58,787 nt of DNA from G963674665 sp964609625 (GTDB taxonomy: Bacteria; Desulfobacterota; Desulfovibrionia; Desulfovibrionales; Desulfovibrionaceae), in NCBI GenBank assembly GCA_964609625.1, contig CAZSRS010000024.1:1-58787 (forward strand). The letters run 5' to 3'. The notes beneath the pieces are model-generated. The model was not told where the DNA came from, made no database searches, and was given only the letters and a program-made list of their open reading frames with translations. Of the stretch, positions 45,457 through 52,360 are shown piece after piece. Position 1 is the stretch's first letter; every line of letters starts with the position of its first letter. A program made the translations under genes and the position numbers.

Positions 45457-45809
45457 GCCGCGGCCTCCTCTTTCGGGGGCGCCGTGTCGCAGATCCCCGA
45501 GCTGATGGTGTAGACATCCCGCACCTCGGAGACGAAGATCTTGCCGTCGCCAAAGGCGCCCTTGGCGCCGGAGCGGGCCGCGGCCATGATGGTCTGGATC
45601 ACGAACTCCTTGTCCTCGCCCCTGACCACGCTCATGAGCATGGTCTTGGGAATCTCGTCGTAGGTGACCTCGCCGATCTTGATGCCGCGCTGCTTGCCGC
45701 GCCCGGCCACCGAGTATTTAGTCACTGCGGGGAAACCGGCGTCCATGAGGGCCGCCAGCACGTCGTCTGCCTTTTCGGGCCTGACAATGGCCCGGACCAT
45801 GATCATCAT
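45453..45809 (-). CDS. nifI1: NifI1, PII-like nitrogenase regulator
   Basis: 118 residues, PII family, NifI1 subtype: MVRAIVRPEKADDVLAALMD, the KYSVAGRGKQRGIKIGEV T-loop start, and FGDGKIFVSEVRDVYTISSG at the C-terminus. Acts with NifI2 to control nitrogenase activity directly. Several ATG codons lie at the start; the first at 45809 has GGAG 8 bases before it. It lies 41 bases behind nifH and overlaps nifI2. Confidence 0.93.
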   Translation of the reverse strand: MMIMVRAIVRPEKADDVLAALMDAGFPAVTKYSVAGRGKQRGIKIGEVTYDEIPKTMLMSVVRGEDKEFVIQTIMAAARSGAKGAFGDGKIFVSEVRDVYTISSGICDTAPPKEEAAA

Positions 45810-45850
45810 TACATTTTCTCCAGTGAGTTGACGGTGAATGGGGGGCAGGG

Positions 45851-46678
45851 TTAGGCCGCCATCAGGCCGTAATCCATGAGCAGCTGTTCCAGTGCTTCGA
45901 TGGCCAGGGGCTTGGGGATCACGAACATATCGTTGCCGTCGATGGCCTTGGCCAGGTTACGGTAGTGGTCGGCCTGGGGCGCGTCGGGCTTCCACTCGAT
46001 GACTGTTTTGCGGTTGATCTCGGCGCGCTGCACCTCGTTGTCGCGGGGTACGAAGTAGATCATCTGGGTGCCGATCTTTTTGGCCAGTTCCTCGATCATT
46101 TCCTTTTCGTTGTCCACGTTGCGCGAGTTGCAGATAAGTCCCCCCAGGCGCACGCTGCCGGACTGGGCGTACTTCATGATGCCCTTGCAGATGTTGTTGG
46201 CCGCGTACATGGCCATCATCTCGCCGGAGCAGACGATGTAGATCTCCTCGGCCTTGCCGTCGCGGATGGGCATGGCAAAGCCGCCGCAGACCACGTCGCC
46301 CAGGACGTCGTAGAAGGCGTAGTCCAGTCCCTCGGACTCCTCGTAGGCGCCCAGGGACTCGAGCATGTTGATGGAGGTGATGATGCCGCGGCCGGCGCAG
46401 CCCACGCCGGGCTCCGGTCCGCCGGACTCCACGCACCAAGTGCCGCCGAAGCCGCCCTTGCGGATGTCTTCGAGGTCCACGTCCTCGCCTTCCTCGCGCA
46501 GGGTGTCGAGCACGGACTTCTGTGCCAGTCCGCCCAGCAACAACCGCGTGGAGTCGGCCTTGGGATCGCAGCCCACCACCATCACCTTGCGGCCCAGTTC
46601 CGTAAGCCCGGCAACCGTGTTCTGTGTGGTGGTGGACTTGCCGATGCCGCCCTTGCCGTAAATCGCTACCTTTCTCAT
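45851..46678 (-). CDS. nifH: NifH, nitrogenase iron protein
   Basis: 275 residues, normal length. RKVAIYGKGGIGKSTTTQNT gives the P-loop; VGCDPKADSTRLLLGG follows; the cluster cysteines are in GVGCAGRGIIT and DVVCGGFAMP. The 4Fe-4S homodimer passes electrons to NifDK with ATP. The ATG at 46678 is preceded by GGGAGGAAAAC; the frame is open to 46756 but that part overlaps the promoter. First gene of the nif operon, driven by the sigma-54 promoter at 46720-46735. Confidence 0.97.
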   Translation of the reverse strand: MRKVAIYGKGGIGKSTTTQNTVAGLTELGRKVMVVGCDPKADSTRLLLGGLAQKSVLDTLREEGEDVDLEDIRKGGFGGTWCVESGGPEPGVGCAGRGIITSINMLESLGAYEESEGLDYAFYDVLGDVVCGGFAMPIRDGKAEEIYIVCSGEMMAMYAANNICKGIMKYAQSGSVRLGGLICNSRNVDNEKEMIEELAKKIGTQMIYFVPRDNEVQRAEINRKTVIEWKPDAPQADHYRNLAKAIDGNDMFVIPKPLAIEALEQLLMDYGLMAA

Positions 46679-46719
46679 GTTTTCCTCCCAGTGGGGGTTC
46701 CCGATGTTTTGCCCCACAA

Positions 46720-46735
46720 GGCAAGGGACGTGCCA
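46720..46735 (-). promoter_or_regulatory. sigma-54 promoter of nifH
   Basis: On the minus strand TGGCACGTCCCTTGCC matches the -24/-12 consensus at nearly every position. Predicted transcription start near 46709, giving a 31-base leader with a good ribosome binding site. Confidence 0.9.
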
Positions 46736-46811
46736 ACGGTCAACGTTAGGGCTCAAGGTCGCGAATCAATGGAAAAAAGTGACAAGACCCAGGGATGCTC
46801 CCTATGGTCGC

Positions 46812-46825
46812 AGCCAAGGTTGGCT
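46812..46825. promoter_or_regulatory. inverted repeat between nifH and nifV, possible activator site
   Basis: AGCCAA-GG-TTGGCT lies midway between the two divergent sigma-54 promoters, about 80-110 bases upstream of each. Further ACCAA/TTGGT copies occur at 46840, 46862 and 46893. No TGT-N10-ACA site was found in the 308-base region, so these may be the NifA sites here; this is inference. Confidence 0.4.
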
Positions 46826-46938
46826 ACACGGATTACAAGACCAAAACGTGGGAGCCTACACTTTGGTAGGTAGACTCGACGTCTGCACACAAAACCAACT
46901 TCCCAGCAAAATCAAGCCAATAGGCAACGGTCGACAAC

Positions 46939-46954
46939 TGGCATCCTATTTGCC
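46939..46954 (+). promoter_or_regulatory. sigma-54 promoter of nifV
   Basis: TGGCATCCTATTTGCC has correct GG-GC spacing and a TTGC -12 half. Predicted transcription start near 46965, 22 bases before the nifV ATG, with GGAGGA at 46978-46983 as ribosome binding site. It faces away from the nifH promoter. Confidence 0.85.
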
Positions 46955-46986
46955 TTGCCTCGTCCAGACAAACAACGGAGGAAGCC

Positions 46987-48084
46987 ATGCTCATCGACAG
47001 CACTCTGCGCGAGGGCGAACAGTTTTACGGTACCTATTTCAGCGATTCCGCCAGAAAGGCGGTGGTCTCCGGACTCGTTGCCTCCGGAGTGGAAGAGATC
47101 GAACTGGGCTGCGTGGGACAGGAACACCTGCCAGCCCTTGCCGCCTGGGCCATGCGGCACGGCGGGACGCGGTTCTCGGCCTGGTGCCCCTGCCGGGAGG
47201 AATCCCTGCGCACCGCGGCCGGACTGGGCCTGCGGCGCGTCAATGTCGGCGTGCCCGTGTCGGATCGCCATCTCGGGCCGCGTCTGGGCTGGACCCGCTC
47301 CCGCCTCTTGCGCAGGCTGGAGACACTGGCCGAGACGGCCCATAACCTGGGGATCGTGGAGCTCTCGGTGGGCTTCGAGGACGCCACCGGGGCGGATCCC
47401 GGATTTCTGGTCGAGGCGGCGGCCACTGCAGTCCAGGCCGGGGTCATGCGCATCCGCCTCGCCGACACCCTGGGGCTGGCCTCGCCGGACGACATGGCCC
47501 GACTGGTGCGGGGCGTGGCACGCACGATCAACGCCCCCTTGGCGGTGCACTGCCACAACGACTTCGGCATGGCCACGGCCAATGCCCTGACCGCCTTGGA
47601 CGCCGGCGCGACCTGGGCCGACTGCTCACTGCTGGGTATCGGGGAGCGCGCCGGCATCACCGCCACGGAGCAACTGGTCGCCTATCTTGTCACCACCCGT
47701 GGCGCGGGGTACGAACTCCAGCCCCTGCGTGCCGCCTGCCTCGTGGTTGCGGAGCAGGCCCATCTCCCCATCCCGCGCAACACGCCCATCGTGGGGTGCG
47801 ACCTCTTCCGCTGCGAAAGCGGCCTGCACGTACACGGCCTGAAGCGCGATCCCACGCTCTATGAGCCCTATCCGCCGGAGCGGGTCGGCCTGGAGCGCCG
47901 CACGGCCCTGGGCGGCAAGAGCGGTCGCGCTGCGGTGCGCCGAGCCCTGCACGACGTGGGCGCCGCGCCCCAGGCAGCGGAAGGGGCGCAGTTGGACGCC
48001 CTGCTGGCCGAAGTGCGCCAATTGGCCCGCAGTCTGGGGCGCCCCCTGCTCGATGAGGAATTCCGGCGGTTGTGCTGGAACTAA
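46987..48084 (+). CDS. nifV: NifV, homocitrate synthase
   Basis: 365 residues of the DRE-TIM family. MLIDSTLREGEQF carries the catalytic Arg and metal Asp; HCHNDFGMATAN holds the metal-binding His pair; ADCSLLGIGERAG follows. It condenses 2-oxoglutarate and acetyl-CoA to homocitrate, the organic part of FeMo-co. Divergent from nifH and driven by its own sigma-54 promoter. The mod genes follow after 115 bases. Confidence 0.93.
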   Translation: MLIDSTLREGEQFYGTYFSDSARKAVVSGLVASGVEEIELGCVGQEHLPALAAWAMRHGGTRFSAWCPCREESLRTAAGLGLRRVNVGVPVSDRHLGPRLGWTRSRLLRRLETLAETAHNLGIVELSVGFEDATGADPGFLVEAAATAVQAGVMRIRLADTLGLASPDDMARLVRGVARTINAPLAVHCHNDFGMATANALTALDAGATWADCSLLGIGERAGITATEQLVAYLVTTRGAGYELQPLRAACLVVAEQAHLPIPRNTPIVGCDLFRCESGLHVHGLKRDPTLYEPYPPERVGLERRTALGGKSGRAAVRRALHDVGAAPQAAEGAQLDALLAEVRQLARSLGRPLLDEEFRRLCWN

Positions 48085-48146
48085 GCCTTGGTTCGGACTT
48101 GTTGAGCTTATACCGGCTCTGTCCTTGTCCGCGCCATGAACCTGTC

Positions 48147-48164
48147 TTACGGTGCGACCGGTAA
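48147..48164. promoter_or_regulatory. imperfect inverted repeat before modB
   Basis: TTACGGTGCGACCGGTAA has TTAC/GTAA ends and GGT/ACC inner arms, 36 bases before the modB start. It may be an operator for molybdate control or a chance match. It does not resemble the E. coli ModE box. Confidence 0.25.
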
Positions 48165-48199
48165 TGAGAACGACACGCCTTCATCCATGAGGAGCAACG

Positions 48200-48889
48200 A
48201 TGCCCACTTCCTGGCTCGAGCTTGGCGACATCGCCTTCACCGCCCCCTTGCTGCTCACGCTCAAGGTTGCGAGTCTGGCCACGCTGGCGACCCTGATGCT
48301 GGGCCTGGCCGCGGCCTATGTCCTCACTCGCCCCCGTGTCCCGTGCAGAGATCTCGCCGACGCTCTGTGCACCCTTCCTCTGGTTTTGCCGCCAACTGTG
48401 CTCGGATACTACCTGCTGGTGCTCATCGGTCGGCGGGGGGTGCTCGGACAGTGGCTGGAAGAAACCTTGGGCATCACCCTGATGTTCACCTGGCAGGGCG
48501 CGGTGGTGGCCGCCTCGGTGGTGGCCTTCCCCCTGGTGTTCAAGTCGGCCCGTGCGGCCCTGGAGGGCGTGGGCAAACACTACGAGGACGCGGCCCGCAC
48601 TCTGGGGCAGGGGGAACTGGCCGTGTTCCTGCGCGTGTCCCTGCCCCTGGCCTTCCGGGGGGTGTTGGCCGGCGCCATGCTCGCCTTTGCCCGGGCCATG
48701 GGCGAGTTCGGCGCCACGCTCATGGTGGCGGGTAATCTGCCGGGTCGCACCCAGACCCTGCCCCTGGCCGTGTACTCCGCAGTCCAGGCCGGTGACGATA
48801 CCCTGGCCAATACCCTGGTGCTCATTGTCAGTGTGGTCTGCGTGCTCATCCTCATGACCACGAGCCGGCTGCTGCGACCCAGACATTGA
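48200..48889 (+). CDS. modB: molybdate ABC transporter permease
   Basis: 229 residues with five or six membrane segments. LPLVLPPTVLGYYLLVLIGRRG and the cytoplasmic loop YEDAARTLGQGELAVFLRVS (EAA motif with Gly) are typical of ModB. GAGGAGCAACG precedes the ATG. First of the mod genes, which stand in the order B-A-C instead of the usual A-B-C. They supply molybdate for FeMo-co. Confidence 0.9.
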   Translation: MPTSWLELGDIAFTAPLLLTLKVASLATLATLMLGLAAAYVLTRPRVPCRDLADALCTLPLVLPPTVLGYYLLVLIGRRGVLGQWLEETLGITLMFTWQGAVVAASVVAFPLVFKSARAALEGVGKHYEDAARTLGQGELAVFLRVSLPLAFRGVLAGAMLAFARAMGEFGATLMVAGNLPGRTQTLPLAVYSAVQAGDDTLANTLVLIVSVVCVLILMTTSRLLRPRH

Positions 48890-48908
48890 AACCTTTCCGG
48901 AAATTCCC

Positions 48909-49670
48909 GTGAAAACACGTTGCCACATCGCATGCCTGCTCGCCGTCTTTGTTTGTCTCGCCTCCGCCCCCCCCGCGAGGGGCGCTGAACTCCTGGTCTC
49001 GGCCGCGTCAACCCTGACGGATGCTTTCCAGGATGTGAAAAGCACCTTTGAGCAGGCCAATCCTGGCGTGCAGGTGGTGCTGAACTTCGGCTCCTCGGGC
49101 GCGCTGTACCGGCAAATCGAGCAGGGCGCGCCGGTGGATGTCTTTGCCTCGGCGGACAGCGCATGGATGCAGCGGGCTGTGGACGCGGGCATTGTCGACG
49201 CGGACCACGCGCATGTCTTCGCGCACAACACCATGGTTCTGGCCGTACCCGCGGACAATCCCGCCGGGGTCAAGGCCCTGGCCGATCTGAAAAGCGAGAG
49301 CGTGAAACGCATCGGCATCTCCACGCCCGACACCTCGCCCGCGGGGCGCTACGCCAAGACCGCCCTCAAGGCGACGGAGTTGTACACCACGCTGGAATCC
49401 AGAATGATCTTCGGGGAGACGGTGCGCCAGATACTGGACTACCTGGTGCGCGGCGAGGTGGACTGCGGCTTTGTCTTCAAGACGGATGCGCTCAAGGCCG
49501 GTGCCACGGTGCACATCGTCGAGGAACTCCCGCTGCCCGAGCCCGTGCTCTATCCCGTTGCCGTGCTCGAGGACGCACCATCGCCCGAAACCGCCAAGGC
49601 CTTCGTGGAGTTCCTGGGCAGCGAGGCCGGCCTGCTCCTGTTGGAAGCCCACGGCTTCACGCGGCCATAG
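48909..49670 (+). CDS. modA: molybdate-binding periplasmic protein
   Basis: 253 residues. A signal peptide (about 1-26, with CLLAVFVCLASAPPA) is followed by the ModA fold: ELLVSAASTLTDAFQDV, NFGSSGALYRQIEQGAPVDV, FASADSAWM. The Ser of AASTLTD and the Ser of SSGAL correspond to oxyanion contacts known in ModA. Delivers molybdate to ModB/ModC. Spaced 19 bases from both neighbours. Confidence 0.92.
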   Translation: MKTRCHIACLLAVFVCLASAPPARGAELLVSAASTLTDAFQDVKSTFEQANPGVQVVLNFGSSGALYRQIEQGAPVDVFASADSAWMQRAVDAGIVDADHAHVFAHNTMVLAVPADNPAGVKALADLKSESVKRIGISTPDTSPAGRYAKTALKATELYTTLESRMIFGETVRQILDYLVRGEVDCGFVFKTDALKAGATVHIVEELPLPEPVLYPVAVLEDAPSPETAKAFVEFLGSEAGLLLLEAHGFTRP

Positions 49671-49689
49671 GGCCGCTGGTACAAATGCC

Positions 49690-50436
49690 ATGAAATTCGA
49701 ACTCGACATCGCAAAGCGCATGCGCAGCGGACGCCAAGAATTCCTGCTCCAGGCCAGGTTTTCCTGCTCCCAACGCTGCGTGGTGCTCTTCGGCCCGTCC
49801 GGATCCGGCAAGACACTGACCCTGCAGGCCATGGCCGGCCTGCTCACTCCGGACACGGGGCGCATCAGGATCAACGGCGAGACCTTTTTCGACGCCGAAA
49901 CCGGGGTCAGTCTCCCCACCCGACGCCGCCGCGTGGGCTATGTGTTCCAGGACTACGCTCTGTTCCCCCACCTCACGGTGCGGAAGAACGTGGCCTTCGG
50001 GCTCAAACCGCTTCTGGGGCGGTTGTCACGGGAGCAGGAGCAGCGCGTGGACGAACTCATCGAACTCTTTGGCCTGCGCGGGGTGGCGGGACTCAGGCCG
50101 TCGGCCATCTCCGGGGGGCAGCGGCAGCGCACGGCCCTGGCCAGGGCCCTGGCCATCCAACCGCGCATGCTGTTGCTGGACGAGCCCTTCAGCGCCCTGG
50201 ATCAGCCCTTGCGCCTGCGCATGCGCAAGGAGCTTGCCCGGGTCCTGGAGCGCTTCGACATCCCCATGGTCATGGTGACCCACGACCCGGAAGAGGCGGA
50301 GTGCTTTGCCGAGGCCGTGGTGGTCTACCGCCAGGGGCGCGTTGTCGCCGTGCACGAATCCGGCCACATACCCCACGCCGCCACGGGGCCGGCCGAGGTC
50401 CTGCGCCTGGAGGCGACCCTTGCCTATGCCGGGTGA
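49690..50436 (+). CDS. modC: molybdate ABC transporter ATPase, short form
   Basis: 248 residues from the ATG at 49690; the frame is open to 49471 inside modA. Walker A FGPSGSGKT, Q-loop VFQDYALFP, signature ISGGQRQR, Walker B MLLLDEPFSALD and switch MVTHDPEEA are all present. It stops soon after the ABC domain and lacks the C-terminal Mop/TOBE molybdate-sensing domain of classical ModC (about 350 residues). Last mod gene, ending 8 bases from a converging gene. Confidence 0.88.
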   Translation: MKFELDIAKRMRSGRQEFLLQARFSCSQRCVVLFGPSGSGKTLTLQAMAGLLTPDTGRIRINGETFFDAETGVSLPTRRRRVGYVFQDYALFPHLTVRKNVAFGLKPLLGRLSREQEQRVDELIELFGLRGVAGLRPSAISGGQRQRTALARALAIQPRMLLLDEPFSALDQPLRLRMRKELARVLERFDIPMVMVTHDPEEAECFAEAVVVYRQGRVVAVHESGHIPHAATGPAEVLRLEATLAYAG

Positions 50437-50444
50437 AGGCGCGC

Positions 50445-50903
50445 CTACTCGTCCAGCACCTTGCCGCTGCTGAGAAAGGACACACCCAGGCCGGACTCGG
50501 TGCTGACCATCACCGCCTCCACAATGGGCGTATTCACGGGCTGCTCCGAAGTCCAGGAGACGATGAAGTTGGCGCCCGAGCCGCCCACGGTGTCGCGCTG
50601 ATGGACCATGAATTCCGCGGTCATCAACGGCGTGATCACCTGGGGCTTGTCCAGCTTGTGCCGTACCAACTCCCCAGAGGTGTCGTAGTAATCCACCCGC
50701 GTGATGGTCAGGGGAAGATGCATGTCCGTGTTGCGCACGCTCAGGATCACGGTCAGATCCAGGGGGCGGTTCTTGGGGCCGTGATAGATGTGCGAGTAGC
50801 AGGGCACGTAGATGGTCTGCCCCTGGGAGCGCTCCGCATGCACCGTTGCCGGAAGCAGCAGGCAGAGCGACAGAAGAACGAACAACGGCACGGTCCTGGT
50901 CAT
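50445..50903 (-). CDS. DUF3124 secreted protein
   Basis: 152 residues from the ATG at 50903, preceded by CAGGAGGAGGCC. A signal peptide (residues 1-23, ending TVHA) exports it. The rest matches DUF3124: GQTIYVPCYSHIYHG, LDLTVILSVRNTD and DYYDTSGELV. The role of DUF3124 is unknown. Converges with modC. The frame extends upstream to 51188 without coding character. Confidence 0.8.
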   Translation of the reverse strand: MTRTVPLFVLLSLCLLLPATVHAERSQGQTIYVPCYSHIYHGPKNRPLDLTVILSVRNTDMHLPLTITRVDYYDTSGELVRHKLDKPQVITPLMTAEFMVHQRDTVGGSGANFIVSWTSEQPVNTPIVEAVMVSTESGLGVSFLSSGKVLDE

Positions 50904-50968
50904 GGCCTCCTCCTGGATGATCGCCGCATGCTTTCCCCTGGCCTTGGATTGCACAGCACGCATCTGGC

Positions 50969-51133
50969 TCACGTTTTTTTCGGCTGTGGTGGAATCACGG
51001 CGCCGCACTTCTCGCACCGCACCTCCGCGTCCTGTTTTCCCTTGGGTACAAGCTGCCTGTGCTTGCAGGCTGGGCAGGTACGCGCCGTGTGCGTGACTTG
51101 TTGCAGGACATTGAACAGGACAAAGGGGTTCAT
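50969..51133 (-). CDS. small zinc-ribbon protein
   Basis: 54 residues from the ATG at 51133 (51154 possible). Two CxxC pairs, CPAC and CEKC, 21 residues apart, form a probable zinc ribbon; the tail is Pro/Lys-rich. Function unknown. It lies between the DUF3124 gene and the potassium channel gene on the same strand. The start has no strong ribosome binding site. Confidence 0.55.
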   Translation of the reverse strand: MNPFVLFNVLQQVTHTARTCPACKHRQLVPKGKQDAEVRCEKCGAVIPPQPKKT

Positions 51134-51180
51134 GACCAACGGTCTCGATTGCAAAAGGTGTCTTGTCAGTGTTGCTTGCC

Positions 51181-52233
51181 TTACTCACCAGGGGAACACT
51201 CCGCCTGCAACAGGGGCATATTTTCCGGCTTGCCCAGCGCGATGAGCAGATCCCCCGCCCCGATGACGATGTCCGGGCCGGGATTGAAGAGCATCTGCCC
51301 GGCCGCGGTCTTGATGCAGACGATGATCACCTCGAACTTGGCGCGGATGCCGGAGTCCCGGATCTTCTTGCCCACGAAACCCGAGGCGTCGTTCACCAGG
51401 AGTTCTTCCATCTGCAGGTCGATGTCGCCGCGTCCAGCCAGGTCCAGAAGGTTGGTCACCGTGGGACGCAGTACGCTCTGCGCCATGCGCAGGCCGCCAA
51501 TGGTGTAGGGCATGACCACGCGGTCCGCGCCAGCCCGTTGCAGCCGAGCGATGTGGGTCTCGTTGTCCGTGCGGGCCACGATGGTCAGCTTGGGGTTGAG
51601 CTGTCGTGCCGTGAGGGTGACGTAGACATTGGCCGAATCCTGGCTCAGTGCCGTGATCAGGCAGCGCGCCCGCTCCAGCCCGGTGGCGAGCAGGACCTCG
51701 TCCAGGGTGGCGTCGCCTTCCACAAACAGCCGACCTTCGTTCTCCAGGCGTTGCAGGGCCGCGGGCTCCTTCTCGATGACCACCAAGTCGTGCCCTTCCT
51801 TTTCAATTTCCTGGACCACAACACTGCCGATGCGACCGTAGCCGCAGATGATGAAATGATCGTGCAATCCCTTGATGAGCTTGTGCACCCTGCGCTTCCC
51901 CCAGAGATGTTGCAGCCGGCCTTCGATGATGATCTGCGTGAACGAGCCCATGAGGTAGGCGAAACTGCCCACGCCGCCGAGGATCAGGCCCGCGGTCATC
52001 AACCGCCCCGCGTCGGACAGGGGCTGCACCTCCATGTAGCCCACCGTGGAGAGGGTAATAACCACCATATACAAGCTGTCGATGAAGTGCCAGTCTTCCA
52101 GGATCATGTACCCGGCGATGCCCGCCGAGATCACGCACCCGAAGATGGTGAAGCCCACCCCCATGGGCCAGGCAATGGCGTGCCTGGTCTTGAGGCGCAG
52201 ACGCAATGCCTTGAGCTTTCGAACGAGTCCCAT
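51181..52233 (-). CDS. potassium channel with RCK (TrkA) domains
   Basis: 350 residues from the ATG at 52233, preceded by GAGGAAGAGG. Two membrane segments (about 20-42 and 80-103) flank a pore loop with TLSTVGYMEV, the TVGY potassium filter. A TrkA-N/RCK domain follows (about 125-245) with the nucleotide-binding start IICGYGRIGSVV, then TrkA-C (about 260-345). The layout is that of MthK-type channels gated by a cytosolic ligand. The frame to 52353 has no better start. Confidence 0.88.
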   Translation of the reverse strand: MGLVRKLKALRLRLKTRHAIAWPMGVGFTIFGCVISAGIAGYMILEDWHFIDSLYMVVITLSTVGYMEVQPLSDAGRLMTAGLILGGVGSFAYLMGSFTQIIIEGRLQHLWGKRRVHKLIKGLHDHFIICGYGRIGSVVVQEIEKEGHDLVVIEKEPAALQRLENEGRLFVEGDATLDEVLLATGLERARCLITALSQDSANVYVTLTARQLNPKLTIVARTDNETHIARLQRAGADRVVMPYTIGGLRMAQSVLRPTVTNLLDLAGRGDIDLQMEELLVNDASGFVGKKIRDSGIRAKFEVIIVCIKTAAGQMLFNPGPDIVIGAGDLLIALGKPENMPLLQAECSPGE

Positions 52234-52360
52234 CCTCTTCCTCACGCGGCCAGCTTTTTCACCCAATTGTACGACCGCGCGGGACAAAACGCCAGCCCCA
52301 CCGGCGAGGCCTGTGCCAACTCGAATTGAAAGAGCCCAGGACGGACTCTTCAATATCCCG

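Noticed and set aside
42109..45513. Open frame of 1134 codons on the plus strand opposite nifK, nifD and nifI2
   Set aside because: It runs antisense to three certain genes and is a by-product of GC-rich codon use; the translated sequence is low in complexity (His, Gly, Val, Asp) and matches no family.
46736..46986. Classical NifA upstream site TGT-N10-ACA
   Set aside because: The region between the promoters contains no TGT on the plus strand, so no such site can be formed.
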